Assembly: GCF_004000785.1 (NCBI RefSeq)
Contig: NZ_BILX01000025.1
Coordinates: forward strand, 24,549 to 88,548
From: Paenibacillus ehimensis NBRC 15659
GTDB taxonomy: Bacteria > Bacillota > Bacilli > Paenibacillales > NBRC-103111
Direction of reading: 5' to 3'
DNA length: 64,000 nucleotides
Shown: piece after piece, positions 34,975-43,745 of the stretch
How the letters are laid out: every line of letters starts with the position of its first letter
Numbering within the stretch: the first letter of the stretch is position 1
Program-made: the position numbers and the translations under genes
Notes under the pieces: generated by a model
The model's database searches: none
What the model was told of the DNA's origin: nothing
Seen by the model: the letters and a program-made list of their open reading frames with translations, nothing else

Positions 34975-35002
34975 GCGTTAAAATCCTCTTTTCTCCGTTC
35001 AT
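34913..35002 (-). CDS. Possible leader peptide overlapping the ribosomal protection gene start
   Basis: A 29-codon frame starting MNGEKRILTHAYHKY, with a strong AAAGGAG six bases upstream of its ATG. It runs past and overlaps the start codon of the main gene in another frame. The main gene's own ribosome binding site is weaker (AGAGG). This could be a regulatory upstream frame, as tet(M) genes are controlled by a leader, but there is no sequence similarity to rely on. Confidence 0.35.
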   Translation of the reverse strand: MNGEKRILTHAYHKYRDSGARRCWKDKSG

Positions 35003-35069
35003 GTTATTCTCCTTTCGAATGAGGTTCAGTTGCCGCATTCCGATCACTCCAATCTATTGTATTACTCAC

Positions 35070-35099
35070 AGTATATACGGATTTGACGGATGATTCCAA
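35070..35099 (-). promoter_or_regulatory. Promoter of the ribosomal protection gene
   Basis: TTGGAA (35094-35099) and TATACT (35070-35075) on the minus strand, 18 bp apart. Confidence 0.6.
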
Positions 35100-35109
35100 T
35101 GAATGACGC

Positions 35110-35138
35110 TTACGTCTATGGGGCGGATATGCTATAAT
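35110..35138 (+). promoter_or_regulatory. Extended -10 promoter of the TetL-like gene
   Basis: TGCTATAAT (35130-35138) is an extended -10; TTACGT (35110-35115) lies 17 bp upstream. Transcription would start about 40 bases before the leader peptide. Confidence 0.6.
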
Positions 35139-35188
35139 CGGTTTGGTTTATTTTCTCATTTTTACTAATTTGGGAGGCGTAGCATATC

Positions 35189-35251
35189 ATGCGGCAAAAC
35201 AATTTCGCAAGGGTACAACATTTAGGGGAAGGCGCATCATCGACCCTATAA
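35189..35251 (+). CDS. Leader peptide of the TetL-like efflux gene
   Basis: A 20-codon frame (MRQNNFARVQ, ending GEGASSTL) after TGGGAGG. From memory, the tet(L) leader of Bacillus is also 20 codons and shares RVQ, EG and the terminal TL at matching positions. It ends 37 bases before the pump start and is followed by a hairpin that hides the pump's ribosome binding site. This is the arrangement of tetracycline-responsive translational attenuation or reinitiation. Confidence 0.75.
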   Translation: MRQNNFARVQHLGEGASSTL

Positions 35252-35260
35252 ACTGCGATT

Positions 35261-35278
35261 CCCCTTCCTTATAAGGGG
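35261..35278 (+). promoter_or_regulatory. Hairpin sequestering the ribosome binding site of the TetL-like gene
   Basis: CCCCTT (35261-35266) pairs perfectly with AAGGGG (35273-35278) around a six-base loop. AAGGGG is the only ribosome binding site for the GTG at 35289, so the pump should be silent unless ribosome stalling on the leader opens the stem. Confidence 0.7.
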
Positions 35279-35288
35279 TTATATTCAA

Positions 35289-36650
35289 GTGCAACACCGA
35301 AATGAAGTTCAGGCATCGCGTTTCATCCTGTGGCTGAGCGTGTTGACGTTTTTCAGCGTCATGAACGAAACCATGTTTAACGTTTCGTTGCCGGACATTT
35401 CCGCTTATTTCCATATCGCACCGTCGGCAGCCAATTGGACCAACACCTGCTTTTCGCTCTCCTTCGCCCTTGGCGTCGCAGTGTACGGCAAAATATCGGA
35501 GCATACGGGCATGCGAAAGCTGCTGCTTTTCGGAATGCTGATCTACGGTTTCGGTTCGGTCGTCGGCCTGTTGGGACATGTCTGGTATCCGGGCGTGCTG
35601 GCTGCGCGTTTTTTACAGGGAGTCGGGGCTTCGGCCATTCCGTCGCTCATTATGGTGATGATCGTCAGGATCGTCGAGCCGGGAAAACAGGGCAAAGCTT
35701 TCGGCCTGATCGGCTCTGTCGTCGCATTTGGCGAGGGGCTCGGTCCGGTCATCGGAGGCGCGGTTTCCGGCTACATGCATTGGTCGCTTTTATTTGCGCT
35801 GCCGTTGCTGTCGCTGCTGGCTCTGCCGTTCGTCCTTCGGACGCTGCCCGACGAGACTACAGCGGGAAAAGCATTCGATAAGACCGGCGCAGTACTGTTG
35901 TCTGCGGGCATTCTGTCGTTTGCGCTGTTTACGACGCTGTATCACTGGATTTGCCTGACGGCAAGTCTGGTTCTGTTCGCGCTTCTGGCTCTTCATATCC
36001 GCCGGCACCGGGAGCCGTTCCTGGAACGGTTCCTGTTCCGGAAGAAAAGGTACCTTGCCGGTGTGCTCCTGGGCGCCTTGCTTCTCGGCACGGTCGCCGG
36101 CTTTATTTCCATGGTGCCTTATCTGATGAGAGCGGTGTACGATATGCCGACCGGCCTTATCGGAAGCGCCATTCTGTTCCCCGGCACCTTGAGCGTCATC
36201 TTGTTCGGGATGCTGGGCGGGATGCTGGCTGACCGCCGGGGCCATATCACCGCGATGCTGACCGGCATAAGCATGATTGCCGCCGGTTTTCTGATCGTCC
36301 TGCTTTACACGGACCGGGCGCCTTGGTGGATAACGGCTTCGATGATTTTGACGTTTGGCGGCCTGTCGTTTGTGAAAACCGCCGTCTCCGCAAGTGTCGC
36401 CGGTACGCTGGAACCGGATGAGGCGGGATCCGGCATGGGGATGCTCAACTTCGCCTGCTTCCTTGCGGAAGGGATCGGCATTGCCGGTGTGGGCGGACTG
36501 CTGACGAAGCCGTGGCTGAACTTCCCCCTGATCGGGACCGTAACGAGTCAAGCAGCCGCGCTTTACAGCAATATGATGCTGATTTTTATGGCGTTCGTGA
36601 CGGTTGGCGGCATCCTTTTCGTTATGACGTATAAGCGCCATCGACAGTGA
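35289..36650 (+). CDS. Tet(L)/Tet(K)-like tetracycline/H+ (and cation) antiporter, MFS
   Basis: 453 residues, 14-helix MFS pump. Family blocks are strong: LSVLTFFSVMNETMFNVSLPDI at helix 1, NWTNTCFSLSFALGVAVYGKISEHTGMRKLLLFG (motif A loop), ARFLQGVGASAIPSLIMVMI, GKAFGLIGSVVAFGEGLGPVIGG (antiporter motif C), LFGMLGGMLADRRG and FGGLSFVKTAVSASVAGTL. Tet(L)-type pumps export tetracycline-metal complexes and also Na+ or K+ for protons. The start is GTG at 35289. Expression is probably controlled by the leader peptide and hairpin upstream. It is divergent from a ribosomal protection gene. Confidence 0.92.
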   Translation: MQHRNEVQASRFILWLSVLTFFSVMNETMFNVSLPDISAYFHIAPSAANWTNTCFSLSFALGVAVYGKISEHTGMRKLLLFGMLIYGFGSVVGLLGHVWYPGVLAARFLQGVGASAIPSLIMVMIVRIVEPGKQGKAFGLIGSVVAFGEGLGPVIGGAVSGYMHWSLLFALPLLSLLALPFVLRTLPDETTAGKAFDKTGAVLLSAGILSFALFTTLYHWICLTASLVLFALLALHIRRHREPFLERFLFRKKRYLAGVLLGALLLGTVAGFISMVPYLMRAVYDMPTGLIGSAILFPGTLSVILFGMLGGMLADRRGHITAMLTGISMIAAGFLIVLLYTDRAPWWITASMILTFGGLSFVKTAVSASVAGTLEPDEAGSGMGMLNFACFLAEGIGIAGVGGLLTKPWLNFPLIGTVTSQAAALYSNMMLIFMAFVTVGGILFVMTYKRHRQ

Positions 36651-36686
36651 CAACAAGCTCCGGGGATTTCCCGGAGCTTGTTGTTT
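36650..36686 (+). terminator. Terminator of the TetL-like gene
   Basis: ACAACAAGCTCCGGG and CCCGGAGCTTGTTGT form a long perfect stem with a T run (TTTT). Confidence 0.9.
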
Positions 36687-36796
36687 TGGCTTTGTTAGAC
36701 CATCATGTGGATAATGAATGTTTTAAGAACAGAGTGATTTAAGCAGACGGGCAAGATAGATTTAAACAAATCTTTCCCTGCTCACCAGGAACAATA

Positions 36797-37693
36797 TTGA
36801 TTATCATGAAGTACAGTCATACTTGGAACGGAGTGAGAGGTTTGGATGTGCCATTTATCATTTCAAAAATGATCGATCGTCTGAAGCAAGTCAACGGTGT
36901 GCATGCTCTGGTTCTAGGCGGTTCAAGAGCCAGGGGGACTGAACATCCCGACTCCGATATTGATATTGGTATTTATTACCACGAGAACGATGAGTTGGAT
37001 ATTGCCCAGCTTCGTCATGCAGCCTCCGTCTTGGATGACGAGCATAGAGACAACTTAATCACTGAAATCGGTGAGTGGGGACCATGGATTAACGGCGGCG
37101 GCTGGCTAAAAGTGAATCAAAAACCGGTCGATTTTTTATACCGTGATCAAAACAAAGTGTCAAAAGTAATTGACCAGTGCCTCGCGGGAGAGATCACCAT
37201 CGACTATCAACCGGGCCATCCTCATGGATTTATCAATTCGATCTATTTAGCTGAAATCGCGTTGTGCAAGGTGTTATGGGATCCATCGGGTCTTATTGGA
37301 GAATTGAAGACCAGAACAACCCCATACCCGCGTGTTTTGCAAAAAGCGATCATTCAAAAATTTCTGTGGGAGGCCCATTTCTCCCTTGAGATTGGGCGAA
37401 AAGGGATCTATAAAAACGATTTATCCTATATTGCCGGATGTTGTTTTAGGTCGGTTTCTTGCTTGAATCAGGTGTTGTTTGCACTTAACGAAACGTATTG
37501 GATGAACGAAAAAGGAGCTGCGGCTATCGCCGATTCATTTCGCCTGGCGCCAAGCCAATACTCCTATAGAATAAACGAGCTATTGACCTTAGTCACAGCA
37601 GATCAAGCCGGTTTGGAGAAGGCTCTGGAAATGTTACGCGATCTGGTTCATGAAACGGATAATCTAGTGAAAATGAAAGGTGTGTTTAACTAA
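36797..37693 (+). CDS. Nucleotidyltransferase-domain protein of low GC
   Basis: 298 residues. The N-terminal domain has the polymerase-beta nucleotidyltransferase signature GGSRARGTEHPDSDIDIGIYY, with the two metal-binding Asp residues. The rest is helical, with EAHFSLEIGRKGIYKNDLSYIAG. This resembles aminoglycoside-nucleotidyltransferase-like and DUF4037-type proteins; the substrate is unknown. Base composition is visibly more AT-rich than its neighbours, which suggests recent acquisition. The start is unsure: TTG at 36797 has AGGA upstream, but an internal GTG near 36848 also has a site (GAGAGG). Confidence 0.8.
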   Translation: MIIMKYSHTWNGVRGLDVPFIISKMIDRLKQVNGVHALVLGGSRARGTEHPDSDIDIGIYYHENDELDIAQLRHAASVLDDEHRDNLITEIGEWGPWINGGGWLKVNQKPVDFLYRDQNKVSKVIDQCLAGEITIDYQPGHPHGFINSIYLAEIALCKVLWDPSGLIGELKTRTTPYPRVLQKAIIQKFLWEAHFSLEIGRKGIYKNDLSYIAGCCFRSVSCLNQVLFALNETYWMNEKGAAAIADSFRLAPSQYSYRINELLTLVTADQAGLEKALEMLRDLVHETDNLVKMKGVFN

Positions 37694-37702
37694 ACGCTTC
37701 TC

Positions 37703-38869
37703 TCATCGAACGCTCTCCACCTGCTGCTCCTGAAAGCGGGACAGCCGGAACATCTCCAGATCGAAGGCGTCCGGTTTTCCTTCGATCCGGTCCGCCAAAA
37801 TTTCGCCGACGACGCTGGCAAATTTGAAGCCGTGCCCCGAGAAACCGCAGGCGATCTGAATGTTCGGATCGTTCGGCGCCCGGTCGATGATGAAATGTTC
37901 GTCCGGCGACAGCTCGTATTTGCACACCCCGCCGCGCAGCAGAGCGCCCGCCGCAGCCGGCATATACGTCTCCAGCGCCCGGCGGACGTCGCCTTCGTCC
38001 TCCGCCAGCGTCCCGAATTCAGCCGGCTGCTCGACTGGCGAGAGCGGAAGGCCGTTCTCGTGCCGCCCGATCTTCACGCCGGATCCTTGAATGCTCGGAA
38101 AGCCGTAAAAGCCGCCTTCCGGGGTGCTTAACGTGAAGCCCGGGAACCGTTCGGAGGCGAACAGCGCTTCGTCGGCCTGAAACCAGGCCACCGCTTTGCG
38201 GACCGGTGACACGGGCAGCGCAAGCGACGGAAGCAGCACGCTGCCGACCCCGGCGCCCGCGCTGAGAATAAGACGGTCTGCGCGGAAGTCGCCGACCCCG
38301 GTTTTTACGGTGACGCCTGCGTTCTCAGGCACAACCTCCGTTACTCGCGTGTACGGAAGCAGTACCGCCCGGTGTGCCAGCGCCGTCTCGCGGTACGCCT
38401 GTACGCATTGCTCGCTGAGCAAATAGCCGGCCTCGGGTTCGAACAGCCCCGTGTAGCCGTCCGGCAGTTGAACGCCCGGCCAGCGCTTGGCAATCTCCTC
38501 CGGCTGCAGCAGTTCGACTGGCAATTGAAGCGCAGCCGCCGATTCGAGCTTGTCGCGAAGCCCCGAATGCCCTGCCGGCGCCATATTCAGCACGCCGCTG
38601 CGAAAGAACAGCTTCCGGCCGCGTTCCTCCTCCAGCTCATTCCAGAGCCGGTGCGCCCGGACCGCCATAGCCGCGTAGGGGCCCCCTCCGGCATAGGCAT
38701 GGCGGAGCAGTCTCGTTTCCCCGTGATGGCTGCCTCCCCCATGGGGCGGGTCGAGCGCGTCGATCAGCAGCGTGCTTATCCCTCTCCGCGCCAAATGCGC
38801 CCCCGCGCTCATCCCCATGGAGCCTGCGCCGATGACAATGACATCGTAAGACGTACGGATAACAGTCAC
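37703..38869 (-). CDS. Sarcosine oxidase / N-methyl-amino-acid oxidase-like flavoenzyme
   Basis: 388 residues, FAD amine oxidase of the MSOX/MTOX group. The dinucleotide motif VIGAGSMGMSAGAHLARRG is at the N terminus (G14-G19). The covalent flavin Cys is C316 in GGVCKYE, matching Cys315 of monomeric sarcosine oxidase, followed by SPDEHFIIDRAP. It oxidises a secondary N-methyl amine with O2 to give formaldehyde or imine and H2O2. The GTG at 38869 overlaps the AAGGAG sequence, so the start is uncertain by a few codons. It is divergent from an aldo/keto reductase gene. Confidence 0.9.
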   Translation of the reverse strand: MTVIRTSYDVIVIGAGSMGMSAGAHLARRGISTLLIDALDPPHGGGSHHGETRLLRHAYAGGGPYAAMAVRAHRLWNELEEERGRKLFFRSGVLNMAPAGHSGLRDKLESAAALQLPVELLQPEEIAKRWPGVQLPDGYTGLFEPEAGYLLSEQCVQAYRETALAHRAVLLPYTRVTEVVPENAGVTVKTGVGDFRADRLILSAGAGVGSVLLPSLALPVSPVRKAVAWFQADEALFASERFPGFTLSTPEGGFYGFPSIQGSGVKIGRHENGLPLSPVEQPAEFGTLAEDEGDVRRALETYMPAAAGALLRGGVCKYELSPDEHFIIDRAPNDPNIQIACGFSGHGFKFASVVGEILADRIEGKPDAFDLEMFRLSRFQEQQVESVR

Positions 38870-38884
38870 TCCTTCCCAAGCGTA

Positions 38885-38913
38885 TATTAAACCGGCATAT
38901 AATTAGGTATAAT
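38885..38913 (+). promoter_or_regulatory. Promoter of the aldo/keto reductase gene
   Basis: TATAAT (38908-38913) with a weak TATTAA (38885-38890) 17 bp upstream. Its position puts the RNA start at about 38920, which excludes the ATG at that site as start codon. Confidence 0.5.
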
Positions 38914-38952
38914 CAGACTATGGCCACCCACATTCCCGAAGGAGTGAATTTT

Positions 38953-39813
38953 TTGGAACATAGATATTTCGGCGCGTCCGACAAGCAATTTCCGATTCTG
39001 GGCTTCGGCGCCCAGCGCATCGTGGACGAGCATCAGTGCACGGAGGAAGAAGCGATACGCATCGTCAACCGGGCGATCGACGAAGGCATCACCTACTTCG
39101 ATACGGCCCCAAGCTATTCCGGCGGGCAGTCGGAGGAGCGGCTGGGCAAAGCGCTCCGGCACCGACGCGGCGACGTCTGGATCGCCACGAAGACGCACGA
39201 CCGGACAAGAGACGGCTCGTGGCGTCTGCTCGAAGCCAGCCTGAACCGGCTGCAAACCGACCGCGTCGACGAATGGCGTCTGCATAATCTGGTGACGATG
39301 GACGATTTGGAGCAATGCTTCGCCAAGGGCGGAGCGATGGAGGCGATGCTCGAAGCGAAGGAGCAAGGCATCATCAAGGCGATCAGCGTCAGCGGACATA
39401 CGAACCCGGAAGTGCAGCTCGAAGCGATCGAACGGTTCCCTTTCGACAGCGCCTTGGTGGCGTTGTCCGCCGCCGACCACTTCATCTACAGCTTCGCCCA
39501 CGAATTTCTGCCGCGGGCCGTCGAGAAGGGAGTCGCCGTGATCGGGATGAAGGTGATGGCGCTCGGGAAGCTCGCCCCCTGGTACGAGCAGGCGCTGCGG
39601 TACACGTTCTCCCTGCCCGTTTCCACGACCATCATCGGGATGGAAACGATGGAGCAGCTGGAAAAAAATCTCGCCATCGCCAAACAGTTCCGCCCGATGT
39701 CCGACACGGAGCAGCTTGACTTCCTGAAAGAAATTATCCATCTCGCCACGCCGGACGTGCTGCGCTGGAAAGCGAGTGAATGGATGTCCGGCGAGTGGTA
39801 CCGGCGCGATTAG
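38953..39813 (+). CDS. Aldo/keto reductase family protein
   Basis: 286 residues from the TTG at 38953. The fold reads ILGFGAQRIVDEH, ITYFDTAPSYSGGQSEERLGKAL (catalytic Asp and Tyr), DVWIATKTHDRT (Lys) and EWRLHNLVT (His position). The C terminus has a short 4Fe-4S-free tail. It uses NADPH to reduce an aldehyde or ketone, substrate unknown. TTG is chosen because GAAGGAG lies seven bases upstream and the promoter -10 is too close to the ATG at 38920. Its end overlaps the convergent deacetylase gene by four bases. Confidence 0.85.
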   Translation: MEHRYFGASDKQFPILGFGAQRIVDEHQCTEEEAIRIVNRAIDEGITYFDTAPSYSGGQSEERLGKALRHRRGDVWIATKTHDRTRDGSWRLLEASLNRLQTDRVDEWRLHNLVTMDDLEQCFAKGGAMEAMLEAKEQGIIKAISVSGHTNPEVQLEAIERFPFDSALVALSAADHFIYSFAHEFLPRAVEKGVAVIGMKVMALGKLAPWYEQALRYTFSLPVSTTIIGMETMEQLEKNLAIAKQFRPMSDTEQLDFLKEIIHLATPDVLRWKASEWMSGEWYRRD

Positions 39814-40973
39814 CTCCGCAGACGCTCCAAAGCGCGAACTGCCGTAAGCGCAAATAAAGCCGCGCCCGGCGCCAGCGCATCCTCGTTCAGCGTAAATTTC
39901 GGATGGTGCCATTCCTCCGTTCCGCTGGTGCCCATCCAGAGGAAGCAGCCCGGCACCAGCTCCTGATAATGCGCAAAATCCTCGCCGCCCGTGGAACGCC
40001 GGGCCTCCGTCACCTGGAGGTTCAAGGCTTGCGCCGCCCCGCGGGCGATCTCCACCGCTTCCGGATGGTTCGTAACCGACGGAATTCCCGCAAACCAAGT
40101 CAGATGCGCCTCCGCGCCGTAGCCCGCAGCGATCCCGCTTGCGATGCGCTGCAGCAGGTCCGGCAGCTTCTGCCGGACCTCCGGGCGGAACGTCCGCACG
40201 GTGCCGTCCAGAACGGCTTCGTCCGGGATGACGTTCCACGTGCTGCCCGCATGGAAGCTGCATACGCTGACGACCGCGCTGTCGAGCGGGCTGATGCTGC
40301 GGCTGACCGCGGTCTGGAGGCCGCCTACGATCGCGCTGGCGGCGACGATCGGGTCGATCGCCGCATCGGGAATGGCCGCATGACCGCCCTTGCCGGTCAC
40401 CGTCAGCTTGAAGCCGTCGACGCTGGCCATCAGCGGCCCCGGCGCCAAGCCTACGGTGCCGACCGGCAGCTCGGGCTTGTTATGCATGCCGAAGATGGCC
40501 TGCACGCCTTCCAAAGCGCCCGCGCCGATCATCGCTTTCGCTCCGGTGCCCTTCTCTTCCGCCGGCTGAAACAGCAGCCTCACCGTTCCCTTCAGCTCCG
40601 CGGCATGCCGCTTGAGCAGCCGCGCCGCGCCCACAATCGCCGCGGAATGAAAATCGTGCCCGCAAGCGTGCATTCTCCCCGGAATTTCCGAAGCGAACGG
40701 CAGCCCGGTTTCTTCCGTCACCGGCAGCGCGTCGATATCCGCCCGCAGCGCGACCGTCGGCCCGGGTTCGGCCCCTGCGACCTCTGCCAGCACGCCGACA
40801 GGCAGGTCGAGCGGCAGCAGTCGGATGCCCGCTCCGCTTAACGCTTCGCGGATTTTGCGGGTCGTTTCCACCTCCTGCATCGACAGCTCCGGATGACGGT
40901 GCAAATCGCGGCGAAGCCGCACCAGCTCGGGCTTCAGTTCCTCAGCCTCTTGAAGCAATCGTTCAGGATTCAT
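39810..40973 (-). CDS. sndA: M20 amidohydrolase, probable N-acetyl-S-alkylcysteine deacetylase (SndA-like)
   Basis: 387 residues, peptidase family M20D. Metal and catalytic motifs: ALRADIDALPVTEETGLPF, GRMHACGHDFHSAAI, FQPAEEKGTGAKAM, GMHNKPELPVGTVG. It removes acyl groups from amino acids. In Bacillus subtilis the homologue YtnL/SndA in the same operon type deacetylates N-acetylcysteine derivatives at the end of S-alkylcysteine breakdown. It is last in the leftward cluster, 18 bases after the GNAT gene. Specificity is inferred from the operon only. Confidence 0.85.
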   Translation of the reverse strand: MNPERLLQEAEELKPELVRLRRDLHRHPELSMQEVETTRKIREALSGAGIRLLPLDLPVGVLAEVAGAEPGPTVALRADIDALPVTEETGLPFASEIPGRMHACGHDFHSAAIVGAARLLKRHAAELKGTVRLLFQPAEEKGTGAKAMIGAGALEGVQAIFGMHNKPELPVGTVGLAPGPLMASVDGFKLTVTGKGGHAAIPDAAIDPIVAASAIVGGLQTAVSRSISPLDSAVVSVCSFHAGSTWNVIPDEAVLDGTVRTFRPEVRQKLPDLLQRIASGIAAGYGAEAHLTWFAGIPSVTNHPEAVEIARGAAQALNLQVTEARRSTGGEDFAHYQELVPGCFLWMGTSGTEEWHHPKFTLNEDALAPGAALFALTAVRALERLRS

Positions 40974-40991
40974 GCGCAGATTCTCCTTGGT

Positions 40992-41501
40992 TCAGCCTGT
41001 GGTGGCGCGGACTTCAGGCAGCAAATTTTTACGCAAAAAGACGAGCTTGTCGTCCCGGCCCAGCTCCCGTTCATAGAAGCGCACGTAGCCCTTCCGCTCG
41101 TACATGGGCAGCAGCCAGGGATGCTTCGCCGAGGTCGCGAGCACCACGGCCGGCGATAGCAGGATGTCCCGCACGACCGCTTCCTCCGCATAGGTCAGAA
41201 GCTTGCTGCCGACACCGCGGTTCGCATACGCCGGATCGACGGCAAAGTTATACAGGAACGGCAGATCGGTCACTTCCGGCAGCGACCTGAGCGAAATGGT
41301 CGCGACGATCGTCCCGCCGATCTCCAGCACGTAGCTGGCATGCTCGGCGATATTCGTCCGCACCATCTCCAAATCCGCATGGACGGCCGCAAATTCGATT
41401 TCAAGCTCCCCGATGCTCCGATAAGCTCTGCGAACCACGCCCAGAACCTGCTCGGCATCGTCTAACGTCGCTTGACGGTACACCTCGTTCACGGAACCCA
41501 C
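40992..41501 (-). CDS. snaA: GNAT N-acetyltransferase, probable S-alkylcysteine N-acetyltransferase (SnaA-like)
   Basis: 169 residues, GNAT fold with LYNFAVDPAYANRGVGSKLLTYAEE as the acetyl-CoA loop. YtmI/SnaA of Bacillus subtilis is similar in size and sits in the equivalent operon, where it protects the amino group of the S-alkylcysteine before oxidation. It lies 16 bases after the ATPase gene and 18 bases before the deacetylase gene. The acceptor is inferred from context. Confidence 0.75.
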   Translation of the reverse strand: MGSVNEVYRQATLDDAEQVLGVVRRAYRSIGELEIEFAAVHADLEMVRTNIAEHASYVLEIGGTIVATISLRSLPEVTDLPFLYNFAVDPAYANRGVGSKLLTYAEEAVVRDILLSPAVVLATSAKHPWLLPMYERKGYVRFYERELGRDDKLVFLRKNLLPEVRATTG

Positions 41502-41517
41502 CTCACGATTTTCGCTA

Positions 41518-42270
41518 TTATATCACATAACTCCATTCCGGCGTGATTCTTCGCAGGAACTGCTTGGTGCGCTCTTCCTGAGGACGCGAGAACATGTCCT
41601 CCGGCTTGCCCTCCTCGACGATGACGCCTTCGTCCATAAACACCACGCGGTTCGACACTTCGCGGGCGAAGCTCATCTCGTGCGTCACGACGATCATCGT
41701 GATGCCTTCGCGGGCAATTTTGCGGATGACGGACAGCACCTCGCCGACCAGCTCGGGATCGAGCGCCGACGTCGGCTCGTCGAACAAAATCACCTCGGGA
41801 TTAAGCGCCAGGGCACGGGCAATCCCGACCCGCTGCTGCTGCCCGCCCGAGAGCTGGCTCGGATAGGCGTCGGCCTTCGCCGCGAGGCCGACCTTCTCCA
41901 GCACCCGAAGGCTTCGCTCCCTCGCCTCTTCCTTGGGCAGCTTCTGCGCAATCACGAGGCCTTCCATCACATTTTCCAGCGCCGTCTTATGCTTGAACAA
42001 ATTGTAATGCTGGAACACCATCGCCGTTTTGCGGCGCAGCGTCAAAATGTCGCGCTTGCTCGGATGCTTGCAGCTGACCGTAAAATCGCCGATCGCCACC
42101 TCCCCGTCCTGCGGGCGCTCCAGCAGGTTGACGCAGCGGAGCAGCGTCGTTTTGCCCGACCCGCTGGGCCCGAGGATGACAACCACTTCCCCTTTTTCCA
42201 CCGTCAAGTCGATCCCTTTCAGCACCGTTTGCTTCCCGAACGACTTCTGAATGTTCGTCAGCCGAATCAT
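41518..42270 (-). CDS. tcyN: Amino-acid (cystine-type) ABC transporter ATP-binding protein
   Basis: 250 residues. Walker [10 protein letters not shown] at 34-42, Q-loop VFQHYNLF, signature [15 protein letters not shown], Walker [14 protein letters not shown] and the His switch VVTHEM are all intact. This is the polar-amino-acid ATPase type. The ATG at 42270 overlaps the permease stop (ATGA). The frame is open upstream but that part is permease coding sequence. It energises import by the two permeases and the binding protein encoded before it. Confidence 0.93.
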   Translation of the reverse strand: MIRLTNIQKSFGKQTVLKGIDLTVEKGEVVVILGPSGSGKTTLLRCVNLLERPQDGEVAIGDFTVSCKHPSKRDILTLRRKTAMVFQHYNLFKHKTALENVMEGLVIAQKLPKEEARERSLRVLEKVGLAAKADAYPSQLSGGQQQRVGIARALALNPEVILFDEPTSALDPELVGEVLSVIRKIAREGITMIVVTHEMSFAREVSNRVVFMDEGVIVEEGKPEDMFSRPQEERTKQFLRRITPEWSYVI

Positions 42271-42977
42271 GTCACGCCTCCCCGATTGTACTTGGTCACC
42301 TTTTTCTCCAAATAAGCCGTCAGCCGCTCCGCAATGACCGTGATCCCCCAATAAATCAGCGCTGCCGCGATAAAGGCTTCCAGAAACTTCAAATTATTCG
42401 ACGCCACGACGCTGGCTTTGCCCAGCAGCTCCATCTGGGAGACTGTGAACGCGAACGTCGACGTATGCAAAAATCCGACAAACAGGTTGCACAGATTCGG
42501 CAAAATCACCCCGATCGCCTGCGGCAGCACAATGCGCCGGAGCGCTTGCGGCGTGTTCATCCCGACGGAATAGGCGGCCTCGATCTGACCGCGGTTTACC
42601 GCCAGGAGACCGGAACGGATGATCTCGGACATATAGGCGCCGGCTGTCAGGGAGAACGCCGTCAGCACAAACGACAGGATCGGGATCGACGCCGTCTTAA
42701 TCCCCCATCCGTAATGCGCCGACAGCTTGTCGATCAGCAGCGGCAGCCCCCAATAGATGAGAAACACGTGCAGAATGACCGGCGTTCCGCGCAAAAAGGA
42801 AACGTAGGCGCCTGCGATCCGGTGAAGCCCCTTCACCTTGTACATGCGGATCAGCGCCGTCACTACGCCGATGACGAACCCGAACAGCAGCGGGACGATC
42901 GTGATGACCAGCGTCAAGGGCAGCGCGTCCAGTATTTCAAAGAAAGCCGTCAATATAAACCCGATGTCGATACTCAT
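42267..42977 (-). CDS. tcyM: Amino-acid (cystine-type) ABC transporter permease 2
   Basis: 236 residues, about five membrane helices of the HisM/GlnP type. The coupling helix region is [30 protein letters not shown], and the N-terminal [21 protein letters not shown] is the usual family block. It pairs with the second permease to form the channel. It overlaps the ATPase gene by four bases. Confidence 0.92.
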   Translation of the reverse strand: MSIDIGFILTAFFEILDALPLTLVITIVPLLFGFVIGVVTALIRMYKVKGLHRIAGAYVSFLRGTPVILHVFLIYWGLPLLIDKLSAHYGWGIKTASIPILSFVLTAFSLTAGAYMSEIIRSGLLAVNRGQIEAAYSVGMNTPQALRRIVLPQAIGVILPNLCNLFVGFLHTSTFAFTVSQMELLGKASVVASNNLKFLEAFIAAALIYWGITVIAERLTAYLEKKVTKYNRGGVT

Positions 42978-43010
42978 TCCTTCTCACTCCATCCCCGGAC
43001 CGGCAGCCGG

Positions 43011-43721
43011 TCAAGCGCTCGCGATTCTTTGCTCGTGCCGCTGCAATCGGATTTCCGTCAGCGCAAAGCCCTTCTCCAGCACGAGCACGGTCAAATAATA
43101 AATGATCGTCAGCCCGATATACACCTCCAGCGTATGGGCGGTCGCCGCAATCAGCGTCTGCCCCCGCCCCATCATGTCCATGACGCCGATGGAGTACGCC
43201 AGCGACGTATCTTTCAAGAAACCGATCACCGTGCTTGCGAAGTTCGGAAAAGCGATGACGAACGCCTGCGGCAGAACGATCCGGAAGAAGGCCTGCGGTC
43301 CCGTCATGCCCACCGCATACGCGCCTTCCAGCTGACCGCGGTCGACGGCGTTGACCGCCCCGCGGATCACCTCGGAGATGGAGGCGGCGCTGCCGAGCGC
43401 ATACGTAATGATCACGAACACGATCGGATTCATGCGCGACATGTCGAGATCCACGAGTTGCAGCAGCGCGGGCACCCCGTAAAAGACGAGAAACAATTGG
43501 ATCAAAATCGGCGTTCCGCGGACAAACGACACGTAAACGGCGGCGATCCGGTTCAGCACGGGAACGTTGTACAGCCGGGGCAGCGCGATCAGCAGTCCCA
43601 ACAGTACGCCGAAGAAGAGCGAAGCGGCCAAAATAAACAGGGTGACATGCAGGTAAGAGAGCAGTATGGGAATAAATTCCCCTATGAGCGCGGCGTCGAA
43701 CGATTTCCCCATTTCCACCAA
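43011..43721 (-). CDS. tcyL: Amino-acid (cystine-type) ABC transporter permease 1
   Basis: 236 residues, same family as the following permease: YVSFVRGTPILIQLFLVFYGVPALLQ and AYAVGMTGPQAFFRIVLPQAFVIAFPNF. It follows the binding-protein gene by 24 bases and precedes permease 2 by 33 bases. Confidence 0.92.
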   Translation of the reverse strand: MVEMGKSFDAALIGEFIPILLSYLHVTLFILAASLFFGVLLGLLIALPRLYNVPVLNRIAAVYVSFVRGTPILIQLFLVFYGVPALLQLVDLDMSRMNPIVFVIITYALGSAASISEVIRGAVNAVDRGQLEGAYAVGMTGPQAFFRIVLPQAFVIAFPNFASTVIGFLKDTSLAYSIGVMDMMGRGQTLIAATAHTLEVYIGLTIIYYLTVLVLEKGFALTEIRLQRHEQRIASA

Positions 43722-43745
43722 TACCTTTCTGTAAGGAAATTTGGT

